A stretch of 39,061 nucleotides of DNA. Source: Colwellia sp. BRX10-3. Lineage in GTDB: Bacteria > Pseudomonadota > Gammaproteobacteria > Enterobacterales > Alteromonadaceae. Positions 23,938 through 32,539 of this stretch are shown in pieces. A program made the position numbers and the translations under genes. Below the pieces are notes generated by a model. It searched no databases. It was not told the DNA's origin and saw only the letters and a list, made by a program, of their open reading frames with translations. The stretch covers positions 1 through 39,061 of the forward strand of contig NZ_JACGWA010000017.1 of NCBI RefSeq assembly GCF_014077505.1, given 5' to 3'. Every line of letters begins with the position of its first letter. Position 1 is the stretch's first letter.

Positions 23938-26418
23938 CTATAGCGTATTTTCAAACAACTTATAAATTCTGCGATATTCATTTAACCAAGAACTAGGTTG
24001 AACAAAACCATGTGGTTCAACTGGATAAATAGCGGTTTCAAAGTCTTGCTTTTCCAATTCAATTAAACGCTGAACTAAGCGTACCGTATCTTGAAAAAAC
24101 ACATTATCGTCCACCATTGGGGCATTAATTAGTAACGGTTTATCTAAACCCTCAGCGAAATAAATTGGCGAACTGCGCTCATAAGCAATAGCGTCGTCAG
24201 CGGGTGTATTTAATATATTAGAGGTATAACCATGGTTGTAATAGGCCCAATCTGATACTAAACGCAGTGCCGATCCTGATTGAAATAATTCAGGGTCAGT
24301 AAACATAGACATTAAGGTTAAAAAACCACCGTAAGAGCCGCCATATGTACCTACACGTTTAGCATCAACATTAGCATTTTCAACTAACCAATTTACCCCA
24401 TCACGCATGTCTTGAACTTCAGGTTTACCCATATGACGATATATTGCGGTACGCCAGTCGCGGCCATAGCCTTTTGATGCGCGGTAATCCATATCAATCA
24501 CAACATAACCTTGTTGGACCAGCATGCTGTGGAACATATACTCACGAAAGTAACCTGACCAACCTAAATGCGAGTTTTGTAAATAGCCCGCGCCATGGCT
24601 GAACATTACCGCTCTATTTTTAGTTCCTGTTTGATCGTAACCTTGAGGTAAATAAACTTTAGAATATATTGGTTGTTCTTGATGTGATGAATCAATCGCC
24701 ACTACATTAGGAGCTGACCAAGGCATCGCTAAAAACTCTTCTGAAACTGTGTGGGTTAATCGAATGGCCTCGCTGTTACTGGCTAAATCTTTAAGGTAAA
24801 GCTCAGGCGGCATGGTGATTTTTGAATGCTGAACTAAAAGTTTAGATTCATCAGGGCTTAACGCGTAATCGTTCATACCACCCAAATCGGTTAATGCTTT
24901 AACTTTTCCAGAGGCTAAATCGAGGTTATAAATTTCATAAATACCCGGATGTTTTTTATTGGCTTTAAAATAAATGCTTTGCTCATCAGCAGATACGGTT
25001 AAGTCATCTACTTCAAATTCACCTGTCGTTAAGGCTTTTGCTTTACCGTTTATTGGCTTAACGTATAAATGTGCGTAACCACTTTCTTCTGAAAGGTAAT
25101 ATAAACGCTCAGAATTACTCAACCAACCAAGCTCATTAAAGGTGTAATTTATCCAAGCATCATCATGTAAACGATGTTGAGACACTAACGTTTTGTTGTC
25201 AAAATCAACTGTGGCTATCCAGCGGTCTTTGTTATCCCAAGCTTCCAACATAATAGCAACATTTTTGCCATTATCTTGCCACTGAATTGGATCCCAAGCT
25301 TGCATGACATGAATATTACGCGCTGACTTTTCTGACTTATATTTTTTACCTTCACGGGCATAATTTTCTTTACGCACACTGGCGAGCACATCTTCATCAA
25401 AGCCAGGTAAACTGTCGTAATTTAACAAGGCTTTAGTGCCTTGGCTTAAATCTAAGATATAAAGCTGCTCAGCGTATTGGCGGTTATCGGCAACACGATT
25501 ACGAACCTTTTTCGCCTCAATATGGCCGTCGTCAGCGATATAGTTGGGCATAATGTCACTGTCTTTACGTGGTGATTTGTCTGAAGCAATACTGACCACT
25601 AATTTATCGCCTGCAGGAGAAAGGCTAGCATGTACAACTTCATTGTCTTTACCGAAATAAAAGTTGGTTTGTGTCACTGTGCTGTTTTTTACCCGCAACT
25701 GACGTTTTTGCTCTGCACGTAAATCTTTATTACGCTGTTGAAGAGCAACATACTCAATAAGTTCGTGTTGCTCTGTCGCGATATAACTTAGGGGTTCAGT
25801 CGCTGGTTTTTCACCATCGGTCATTTTCAAGTTGGCTAACTCAATAATTTTTTGATTCTTCATATCATGAGCGTAAAAAACATCACCAACACGATAAGCC
25901 ACATTGCCATTCGTTAAAAATATTGCTGATGATTCAACTGCAGATGTATAGGTTAATTGTTGCACCGTTTGGGTAGCGAGTGCTTTAACAAAAACATTGC
26001 CTTCAAAGGTATAAACCTCATGTGTACCTGCATTATTCATTACAGCGTTATTGTCAGCAACAACATGCATTTGCGCTAGCTTCACTAAGTCGCCATTGCC
26101 ATGGGTACTGACATTTTTTTGTACTAAATCACGTAACGGGTTGCCGACGCGCTTTTGCTTATAAAAAATGGTTTGACTGTCATCTCCCCAATACCATGAC
26201 TCAGGAGAGCGGCCAAACCAATCAGGATCAGACATTATTTTTTCTAGGGTGATGGCAGTAGCACTTGCCACGCCGGCAGCAGGTGTAGCTAAAACATCAC
26301 TAACTGCAACGTCATTAGTAATAATGCTATGACTTTCTAATGCGACTTTTTTCTGCGCTGTCGATGCACATGCAGCTAAAGAAAAACTTATAGCGGCGGC
26401 AATTAACTGTAATTTCAT
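23938..26418 (-). CDS. S9-family peptidase (DPP IV-like), lipoprotein
   Basis: This 826-residue serine peptidase of the prolyl oligopeptidase family probably removes dipeptides from proline-containing peptides outside the cytoplasm. The lipobox LAAC (C17) indicates a lipid anchor. A DPP IV N-terminal beta-propeller spans about residues 70-590. The alpha/beta-hydrolase domain has S695 in GGSYGG, the probable D770 in MVDDNVFFQ and H803 in EPHGF. The usual HG before the acid motif is NA here, seen in some members of this group as I recall. It stands alone, with a long upstream region. Confidence 0.92.
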   Translation of the reverse strand: MKLQLIAAAISFSLAACASTAQKKVALESHSIITNDVAVSDVLATPAAGVASATAITLEKIMSDPDWFGRSPESWYWGDDSQTIFYKQKRVGNPLRDLVQKNVSTHGNGDLVKLAQMHVVADNNAVMNNAGTHEVYTFEGNVFVKALATQTVQQLTYTSAVESSAIFLTNGNVAYRVGDVFYAHDMKNQKIIELANLKMTDGEKPATEPLSYIATEQHELIEYVALQQRNKDLRAEQKRQLRVKNSTVTQTNFYFGKDNEVVHASLSPAGDKLVVSIASDKSPRKDSDIMPNYIADDGHIEAKKVRNRVADNRQYAEQLYILDLSQGTKALLNYDSLPGFDEDVLASVRKENYAREGKKYKSEKSARNIHVMQAWDPIQWQDNGKNVAIMLEAWDNKDRWIATVDFDNKTLVSQHRLHDDAWINYTFNELGWLSNSERLYYLSEESGYAHLYVKPINGKAKALTTGEFEVDDLTVSADEQSIYFKANKKHPGIYEIYNLDLASGKVKALTDLGGMNDYALSPDESKLLVQHSKITMPPELYLKDLASNSEAIRLTHTVSEEFLAMPWSAPNVVAIDSSHQEQPIYSKVYLPQGYDQTGTKNRAVMFSHGAGYLQNSHLGWSGYFREYMFHSMLVQQGYVVIDMDYRASKGYGRDWRTAIYRHMGKPEVQDMRDGVNWLVENANVDAKRVGTYGGSYGGFLTLMSMFTDPELFQSGSALRLVSDWAYYNHGYTSNILNTPADDAIAYERSSPIYFAEGLDKPLLINAPMVDDNVFFQDTVRLVQRLIELEKQDFETAIYPVEPHGFVQPSSWLNEYRRIYKLFENTL

Positions 26419-26865
26419 AATTTATTTTTACTTATATTGGTTTACTTATAAGGGGTATGTATAAGGAATATTTATCTAAACGATTAAATAACTGTTAATA
26501 AATACGTTAACAATGTGAAAGTTATAAATTTGTTCATCAAAATTATTACGCCTAGTTATACTAAGCTATGGGTTAATTTTCAATAAATCTAGGCGATAAC
26601 ACGACCAATAACGAATTTTATACGATGAAAACCAGTAAAATAGCACTAAGCCCATCCGATAACTTTTTAAGAACTACATAAGCTTATTTGGGCTTAGCTT
26701 ATAACTCTGGTATAATCGCGCGCCTCGCCAATGTGAATAATTTGAATGTGGTAAATATGGTATTTATCATCAAGCTATTTAATTTGTCGTGAAGGGTCAT
26801 TGTTAGGCTTTAAAAGCGTGTGACACCGCGCTTGTCTCTATTGTAAAAATAAATTTAGGTAATGT
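26419..26865. other. divergent region upstream of ygiQ
   Basis: This 447-base gap holds the ygiQ promoter (26688-26716) and about 140 bases of leader before the ATG. CTAAGCCCA (26646-26654) and TGGGCTTAG (26689-26697) form an inverted repeat whose right arm overlaps the -35 element, a possible operator. I see no gene or recognised riboswitch in the leader. Confidence 0.55.
26688..26716 (+). promoter_or_regulatory. promoter of the YgiQ-family gene
   Basis: TTGGGC and TATAAT (perfect -10) are separated by 17 bases and followed by CGCGCGCC, a GC-rich discriminator. The same TATAATCGCGCGC block precedes the YbiT gene. Confidence 0.75.
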
Positions 26866-29226
26866 ATGAACTTAGCGTCAATCCAGGAAACAACTCCGAA
26901 ACTATTCGATTACCCCAAATATTGGGCTGAATGTTATGGAACTGCACCATTTTTGCCGATGTCTCGTCAAGAAATGGAAGTGTTAGGCTGGGATAGTTGC
27001 GATATTATTTTAGTGACTGGCGACGCTTATGTTGATCACCCAAGTTTTGGTATGGCGGTTATTGGCCGTATGCTCGAGTCTCAAGGCTTTCGTGTTGGCA
27101 TAATAGCTCAACCTGATTGGCACTCAAAAGAACCATTTATGCAATTGGGTCAGCCAAATTTATTTTTCGGCGTAACTTCCGGCAATATGGATTCAATGAT
27201 CAACCGCTATACGGCAGAAAGACGTATGCGCCACGACGATGCATATACGCCTAATGACGAAGGTGGTAAACGCCCTGACCGCGCAGTAACGGCCTACACC
27301 CAACGTTGTAAAGAAGCCTATAAAGGCGTACCGGTAATTATTGGTGGCATTGAAGCAAGCTTACGTCGAATTGCTCATTATGATTATTGGACTGACAAAG
27401 TACGCCAATCAGTACTTTTTGACTCAAAAGCAGATCTGCTTATTTACGGTAACGCTGAACGCCCTTTAATCGAAATCGCGCATCGTATTGCCAACGGTGA
27501 AGCCACCAAAGATATTACTAACGTACGCGGCAGTGCGTTTTTAGCCAACCAAGTGCTCCCCGGTTGGAAAGGCATCGACTCTCGAAGTATAGATAAGCCG
27601 GGTAAAATCGATCCTATTTATAGTCCTTATCAAGATATGACATCTCCAGATTGCGCAACCACGTCAGCCGATGCAGCAGCTAATGCCGCTGAAGACATGA
27701 TAAAGAATGCAGCGGAAAAAGATGTGACTAAAACGGCACAACCGATCCAGTTAAGTGAATTTAGAGCAACAGCACATAAAAACAAATCATGGGCTGACAA
27801 GAAAAAGCCATGGGAAACCACTTATATTAACTTGCCAACGTTTGAGCAAGTTAAAGAAAACAAAACACTTTATGCGCATGCTTCACGTATTTTTCATCAA
27901 GAAGTAAACCCAACATCTGCTAAGCCTTTAGTGCAAAAACACGGTAGCCGACTTATTTGGTTAAACCCACCGGCTAAACCATTATCAGAAGCTGAAATGG
28001 ACGGTGTTTTTGGTTTGCCATATCAGCGTGTACCTCATCCGGTTTACGGCAACGCTAAGATCCCAGCTTACGACATGATCAAAACGTCTATCAACATTAT
28101 GCGTGGTTGTTTTGGTGGTTGTACGTTCTGCTCTATTACTGAGCATGAAGGCCGTATAATTCAGAGTCGCTCTGAAGATTCTATTATCGCTGAAATCGAA
28201 GATATTAAATTAAAAGTGCCTGGTTTTACCGGTGTAATTTCTGATCTTGGCGGACCAACCGCTAACATGTATAAATTAAACTGTAAAAGTGAGAAAGCTG
28301 AAGCTACTTGTCGTAAACCGTCATGTGTTTGGCCAACTATTTGTGGTCACTTAGATACCGACCATACACCAACAATTAATTTATACCGTCGAGCACGAAA
28401 AGTTAAAGGTATTAAGAAAATACTTATCGCCTCAGGTGTAAGGTATGATTTAGCCATACAAGATCCGGAATATGTAAAAGAATTAGCTACCCATCATGTT
28501 GGTGGTTACTTAAAAATTGCTCCTGAACATACCGAAGAAGGGCCATTAAATAAAATGATGAAGCCAGGTATGGGCAGTTATAACAAGTTTAAAGAAATGT
28601 TTGATCATTACTCTAAACTTGCTGGTAAAAAGCAGTATTTGATCCCCTACTTCATCTCAGCGCATCCGGGCACTACCGATTTAGACATGGTAAACCTTGC
28701 GCTATGGCTAAAAGAAAACGACTTTAAACTTGATCAAGTTCAAAATTTTTATCCGTCACCTTTAGCTAACGCCACTACGCTTTATCATACTGAAATTGAC
28801 TCACTGCGTAATGTTAAAAAAGACAGTGCGACAGTAGCCGTGCCCAAAGGTACTATTCAGCGCCGTTTACATAAGGCCATATTGCGTTATCATGATCCCG
28901 CGAACTGGGGCATTATTCGTGAAGCATTAACAAAAATGGGCCTTGCAAGAAAACTCATTGGTAGTAAACCTGGTTGTTTAGTGCCTAATGAAACAAGAAA
29001 TGAAAGCCAGCAGGTGCATTATAAAAACAACGGTAAAGGTAAAAATAACGCCTTAGGCAATAAAACCTCGCCAGGGCAAGAAAAACGTTATGGTAAAAAG
29101 CCAATAACCGCTAAAAAAGCTAAACCAGGTGATAAAGCTAAACAAGGACTAACGCGTTTTTCTGAAAACCAGTTTAACGACAGAAAACCTAACGGCCCGG
29201 CAAAGAAGAAGCGTATTAGTAACTAA
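26866..29226 (+). CDS. ygiQ: YgiQ-family radical SAM protein
   Basis: The 786-residue protein has the radical SAM cluster motif C415-x3-C419-x2-C422 ([10 protein letters not shown]) and the YgiQ-specific N-terminal region, with the [27 protein letters not shown] and LIYGNAERP motifs. The reaction is not established. A polar stretch at about 255-320, rich in Ala, Asp and Lys, and a long basic, Lys/Asn-rich C-terminal tail (from about 720) suggest nucleic-acid or ribosome contact, which is an inference. It has its own promoter and terminator. Confidence 0.93.
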   Translation: MNLASIQETTPKLFDYPKYWAECYGTAPFLPMSRQEMEVLGWDSCDIILVTGDAYVDHPSFGMAVIGRMLESQGFRVGIIAQPDWHSKEPFMQLGQPNLFFGVTSGNMDSMINRYTAERRMRHDDAYTPNDEGGKRPDRAVTAYTQRCKEAYKGVPVIIGGIEASLRRIAHYDYWTDKVRQSVLFDSKADLLIYGNAERPLIEIAHRIANGEATKDITNVRGSAFLANQVLPGWKGIDSRSIDKPGKIDPIYSPYQDMTSPDCATTSADAAANAAEDMIKNAAEKDVTKTAQPIQLSEFRATAHKNKSWADKKKPWETTYINLPTFEQVKENKTLYAHASRIFHQEVNPTSAKPLVQKHGSRLIWLNPPAKPLSEAEMDGVFGLPYQRVPHPVYGNAKIPAYDMIKTSINIMRGCFGGCTFCSITEHEGRIIQSRSEDSIIAEIEDIKLKVPGFTGVISDLGGPTANMYKLNCKSEKAEATCRKPSCVWPTICGHLDTDHTPTINLYRRARKVKGIKKILIASGVRYDLAIQDPEYVKELATHHVGGYLKIAPEHTEEGPLNKMMKPGMGSYNKFKEMFDHYSKLAGKKQYLIPYFISAHPGTTDLDMVNLALWLKENDFKLDQVQNFYPSPLANATTLYHTEIDSLRNVKKDSATVAVPKGTIQRRLHKAILRYHDPANWGIIREALTKMGLARKLIGSKPGCLVPNETRNESQQVHYKNNGKGKNNALGNKTSPGQEKRYGKKPITAKKAKPGDKAKQGLTRFSENQFNDRKPNGPAKKKRISN

Positions 29227-29252
29227 TATTTTCTTGGTCTACATCTTATTTT

Positions 29253-29288
29253 AATAAGCCTAGCTATCTCGCTAGGCTTATTGTTTTT
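29253..29288 (+). terminator. rho-independent terminator after ygiQ
   Basis: AATAAGCCTAGC and GCTAGGCTTATT form a perfect 12-base-pair stem with a 6-base loop, followed by GTTTTT. Confidence 0.93.
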
Positions 29289-29299
29289 ACTATCTTCTA

Positions 29300-29328
29300 C
29301 TGACATTATTTTACGCTTCAAGTATAAT
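29300..29328 (+). promoter_or_regulatory. promoter of the YbiT-type gene
   Basis: CTGACA and TATAAT are separated by 17 bases and followed by CGCGCGC, starting only 12 bases after the preceding terminator. This leaves about 60 bases of leader before the chosen ATG. Confidence 0.75.
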
Positions 29329-29391
29329 CGCGCGCATTATTTTAAAAGTTATGAGTCAAGCACTCTTCAATACACTCGCTATGGAATTCAT

Positions 29392-30984
29392 ATGTTAGCT
29401 GCAAACAATATTACCCAACAATTCGGTGCTAAGCCGTTATTTGAAAACATTTCACAAAAATTTGGTGGCGGTAATCGCTATGGTTTAATCGGCGCCAACG
29501 GTTGTGGTAAATCTACCTTTATGAAAATTTTAGGTGGTGATTTAGAGCAAACATCAGGCAACGTTGCCTTAGATCCAAACGAACGCATTGGTAAACTTCG
29601 TCAAGACCAGTTTGGCTTTGAAGCAACTTCTGTTGTTGATACTGTAATCATGGGTCATACCAAGTTGTGGGCGATAAAAGAAGAACGTGACCGCATTTAC
29701 GCCTTACCAGAAATGAGTGAAGCTGATGGTATGCGTGCCGGTGATTTAGAAGCTGAATATGCTGAAATGGATGGTTACAGTGCAGAAAGTCGCGCTGGCG
29801 AACTATTAATGGGTGTAGGTATTCCTGTTGATCAACATTACGGTTTAATGAGTGAAGTTGCCCCTGGTTGGAAATTGCGTGTGTTATTAGCCCAAGCACT
29901 ATTCTCAAACCCAGATATTTTATTACTTGATGAGCCAACCAACAACCTCGACATACACACCATTCAATGGTTAGAAGAAACCTTGAACGCACGTGATTCA
30001 ACCATGATCATCATCTCGCATGACCGTCACTTTTTAAACAGTGTTTGCACCCATATGGCTGATTTAGATTACGGTGAGTTACGGGTATTCCCAGGTAACT
30101 ACGACGAATACATGTTAGCGTCTACGCAAGCTAGAGCACAATTGATGTCTGACAACGCCAAGAAAAAAGCACAAATTGGTGAACTACAAGCTTTCGTGGC
30201 GCGATTTTCTGCCAATGCTTCAAAAGCAAAACAAGCAACTTCTCGTGCTAAGCAAATTGATAAAATTCAATTGGCCGATGTAAAGCCATCAAGCCGTGTT
30301 AATCCGTTTATTCGTTTTGAACAAGAAAAGAAATTATTCCGTAATGCCCTTGTTCTCGAAAACCTAAACAAGAGCTTTGATGATAATAAGGTTTTAACTG
30401 ACCTTAATATGATGATTGAAGTAGGCGAACGCGTGGCTATTATTGGTCAAAACGGTATTGGTAAAACCACATTTTTACGTACCATGATGGGCGAAGCTGA
30501 GTATCAACCCTCGTCAGGTTTATACACTTGGTCAGAAAACGTTAACATTGGTTACTACGCACAAGATCATAGCCATGAATTTGAAAATGATATGACCTTA
30601 TTTGAATGGATGAGTCAATGGCGTCAACCAACCGACGACGAACAAGCCGTACGTAGTTATTTAGGGCGTTTATTATTCTCAGCTGATGACATTAACAAGT
30701 CAGTGAAAGTACTTTCTGGTGGCGAGCAAGGACGTATGTTGTTTGGTAAAATCATGATGCAAAAGCCTAACATTCTTGTTATGGATGAACCGACTAACCA
30801 TATGGATATGGAATCTATTGAGTCATTAAACATGGCAATGGAACAGTTTGAAGGCACTATTTTATTCGTCAGTCATGACCGTGAGTTTGTTTCAAGTTTA
30901 GCGACGCGTATTATCGAATTAGAAGATGGTGGTTACACTGACTTTGCTGGTGGTTACGACGAATACTTAGCATCACAAGTGTAA
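29392..30984 (+). CDS. ybiT: ABC-F ATPase, YbiT type
   Basis: ABC-F proteins are soluble twin ATPases that act on the ribosome's E site. From the ATG at 29392 the protein is about 530 residues, the usual YbiT length. Longer frames upstream would include the promoter and are rejected. Domain 1 has the Walker [10 protein letters not shown] and Walker [12 protein letters not shown]; its signature is the divergent [10 protein letters not shown] characteristic of YbiT. Domain 2 has [18 protein letters not shown] and [11 protein letters not shown] charged linker between the domains (about 250-310) is the expected P-site-contacting arm. It is followed by its own terminator and then by rlmJ. Confidence 0.93.
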   Translation: MLAANNITQQFGAKPLFENISQKFGGGNRYGLIGANGCGKSTFMKILGGDLEQTSGNVALDPNERIGKLRQDQFGFEATSVVDTVIMGHTKLWAIKEERDRIYALPEMSEADGMRAGDLEAEYAEMDGYSAESRAGELLMGVGIPVDQHYGLMSEVAPGWKLRVLLAQALFSNPDILLLDEPTNNLDIHTIQWLEETLNARDSTMIIISHDRHFLNSVCTHMADLDYGELRVFPGNYDEYMLASTQARAQLMSDNAKKKAQIGELQAFVARFSANASKAKQATSRAKQIDKIQLADVKPSSRVNPFIRFEQEKKLFRNALVLENLNKSFDDNKVLTDLNMMIEVGERVAIIGQNGIGKTTFLRTMMGEAEYQPSSGLYTWSENVNIGYYAQDHSHEFENDMTLFEWMSQWRQPTDDEQAVRSYLGRLLFSADDINKSVKVLSGGEQGRMLFGKIMMQKPNILVMDEPTNHMDMESIESLNMAMEQFEGTILFVSHDREFVSSLATRIIELEDGGYTDFAGGYDEYLASQV

Positions 30985-31013
30985 ATTAATCATCACATTA
31001 ACCAAATTTTAAA

Positions 31014-31050
31014 AAAGGTATCATGAGTTAATTCTGATACCTTTATTTTT
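31014..31050 (+). terminator. rho-independent terminator after ybiT
   Basis: AAAGGTATCA and TGATACCTTT form a 10-base-pair stem with an 11-base loop, followed by ATTTTTAT, between ybiT and rlmJ. Confidence 0.85.
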
Positions 31051-31082
31051 ATATATATTTCACGCTATTTTAAGGAGTTATT

Positions 31083-31925
31083 GTGCTCAGTTATCGCCAC
31101 GCTTTTCACGCCGGAAATTTTGCTGATGTTTTAAAACATTCGGTATTAACCTTAGTACTTGAGTACATGACTCGAAAAGATAAAGGTTTTTATTATATCG
31201 ATAGCCACTCGGGCGCTGGTATGTATCAGCTGAGTGATGAATACGCGCAAAAAACCGGTGAATACAAAGATGGTATTGCTAAGTTAATTGAAAATAATGA
31301 TTTACCAGAAGCCCTGCAGCCTTATATTGACTTAGTAAAAGATATAAACCGTGAAACTGGTGAACTTGCTCTCTACCCTGGCTCGCCTGGCATTGCCCGA
31401 CAGTTTACCCGTCGTCAAGACAGTACGCATTTATTTGAATTACATCCAACTGACATCGAGCACTTAAAAGAATATAGCCAACGATGGAATAAATCACATG
31501 TTAAGCAATCTGACGGTTATCAAGGGGTTTTAGGCTTAGTACCACCGCCAAACCGCCGTGGTGTGGTGTTAATTGATCCGCCTTATGAATTAAAAGAAGA
31601 TTATTTAAAAGCCGTTCGCACTATCGTTAATGCCTATAAAAAATTTGCTACCGGCACCTATATTTTATGGTATCCCGTAGTTAAGCGTGAACTTGTTGAG
31701 CAAATGCAAGACGCCTTTACTAAAAGTGATGTACGTAACCTATTACAAGTAGAGTATTGCCAACACGCTGACACTCAAGAATATGGTATGACAGGTACAG
31801 GATTATTTATTGTTAATCCGCCATGGCAATTAAGTAACCAGTTAGATGAAATACTACCTTATTTGAAAGAAAAAATTGGTAACGCCGAAAGCCAATACAG
31901 TGTTAAACAGTTAATTACTGAATGA
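31083..31925 (+). CDS. rlmJ: 23S rRNA m6A2030 methyltransferase RlmJ
   Basis: RlmJ methylates adenine 2030 of 23S rRNA using S-adenosylmethionine. The 280-residue protein starts with the conserved MLSYRHAFHAGNFADVLKH and has the catalytic DPPY motif at 165-168 (LIDPPYE). The start is GTG, with AAGGAG 7 bases before it. It lies downstream of ybiT but behind that gene's terminator. Confidence 0.95.
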   Translation: MLSYRHAFHAGNFADVLKHSVLTLVLEYMTRKDKGFYYIDSHSGAGMYQLSDEYAQKTGEYKDGIAKLIENNDLPEALQPYIDLVKDINRETGELALYPGSPGIARQFTRRQDSTHLFELHPTDIEHLKEYSQRWNKSHVKQSDGYQGVLGLVPPPNRRGVVLIDPPYELKEDYLKAVRTIVNAYKKFATGTYILWYPVVKRELVEQMQDAFTKSDVRNLLQVEYCQHADTQEYGMTGTGLFIVNPPWQLSNQLDEILPYLKEKIGNAESQYSVKQLITE

Positions 31926-31944
31926 ATATAGTTAAGTTAAGTTA

Positions 31945-32039
31945 AGTTAACCTGAGCAGAAGATAAAAATTTGTCCTAACAGGTCTATTTAACGACCTAT
32001 CATTTGCTGACAAAATATTTTTAATATCTCAGGTTAACT
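31945..32039. repeat. 95-base nested imperfect palindrome
   Basis: Outer arms AGTTAACCTGAG (31945-31956) and CTCAGGTTAACT (32028-32039) are exact complements of 12 bases. Inside lie TTTGTC/GACAAA and AGGTC/GACCT in register, and the AT-rich segments between them also pair with small offsets. The whole could fold as one long hairpin. It sits between convergent rlmJ and the secreted-protein gene, and GTTAA repeats precede it. Confidence 0.8.
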
Positions 32040-32052
32040 AAACCAACAAAAA

Positions 32053-32511
32053 TCATTGCACTACAATTCTAGGATCATAAGGGTTAGTTGCACAACCTTG
32101 GACATTAATTTCGTAGTAATAGTCACCATCGTTTTTGATTTTACACCGAACTTCACCCTCTGCACCGGCACTATATTCGCACATATTAAAAGGCGAGCCC
32201 TCTGTAAAATAAACATCAAATGCATCGCCGGTACTAGTTTGCCAAGAAATATACTTCTCCTTTTTCGAACAGACACATTCAGGGTCATTCTTACAGGGGT
32301 TTTTATCTGCAGGGTATAATAGAGCACAATTATTTTCATTATCTGAAGGTGCTACGTTAATAGCGCAGTGTGTCGATGGATCAACTTGAATGATCAACTC
32401 CTTGTCTTTAGCACTATTGCTAGCAGCAAAAGTCACCATGGAGCTTGCCGCGATTAGTAGGACTAAACTGCTAGTTATTCTTTTTATTAATTTATTATTT
32501 TGGATATTCAT
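32053..32511 (-). CDS. small cysteine-rich secreted protein, function unknown
   Basis: From the ATG at 32511 (AAGGAAA 6 bases upstream) the protein is about 152 residues, with a signal peptide (KRITSSLVLLIAASSMVTFA then A). The mature part has eight cysteines, including a PCKNDPECVC cluster, enough for four disulfides, and no membrane segment, so a periplasmic or secreted location is likely. I do not recognise the family. It lies 28 bases after the membrane-bound regulator gene and is probably co-transcribed with it. Confidence 0.75.
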   Translation of the reverse strand: MNIQNNKLIKRITSSLVLLIAASSMVTFAASNSAKDKELIIQVDPSTHCAINVAPSDNENNCALLYPADKNPCKNDPECVCSKKEKYISWQTSTGDAFDVYFTEGSPFNMCEYSAGAEGEVRCKIKNDGDYYYEINVQGCATNPYDPRIVVQ

Positions 32512-32539
32512 TGAATTTTCCTTATTCAGGTTAGAGGGC

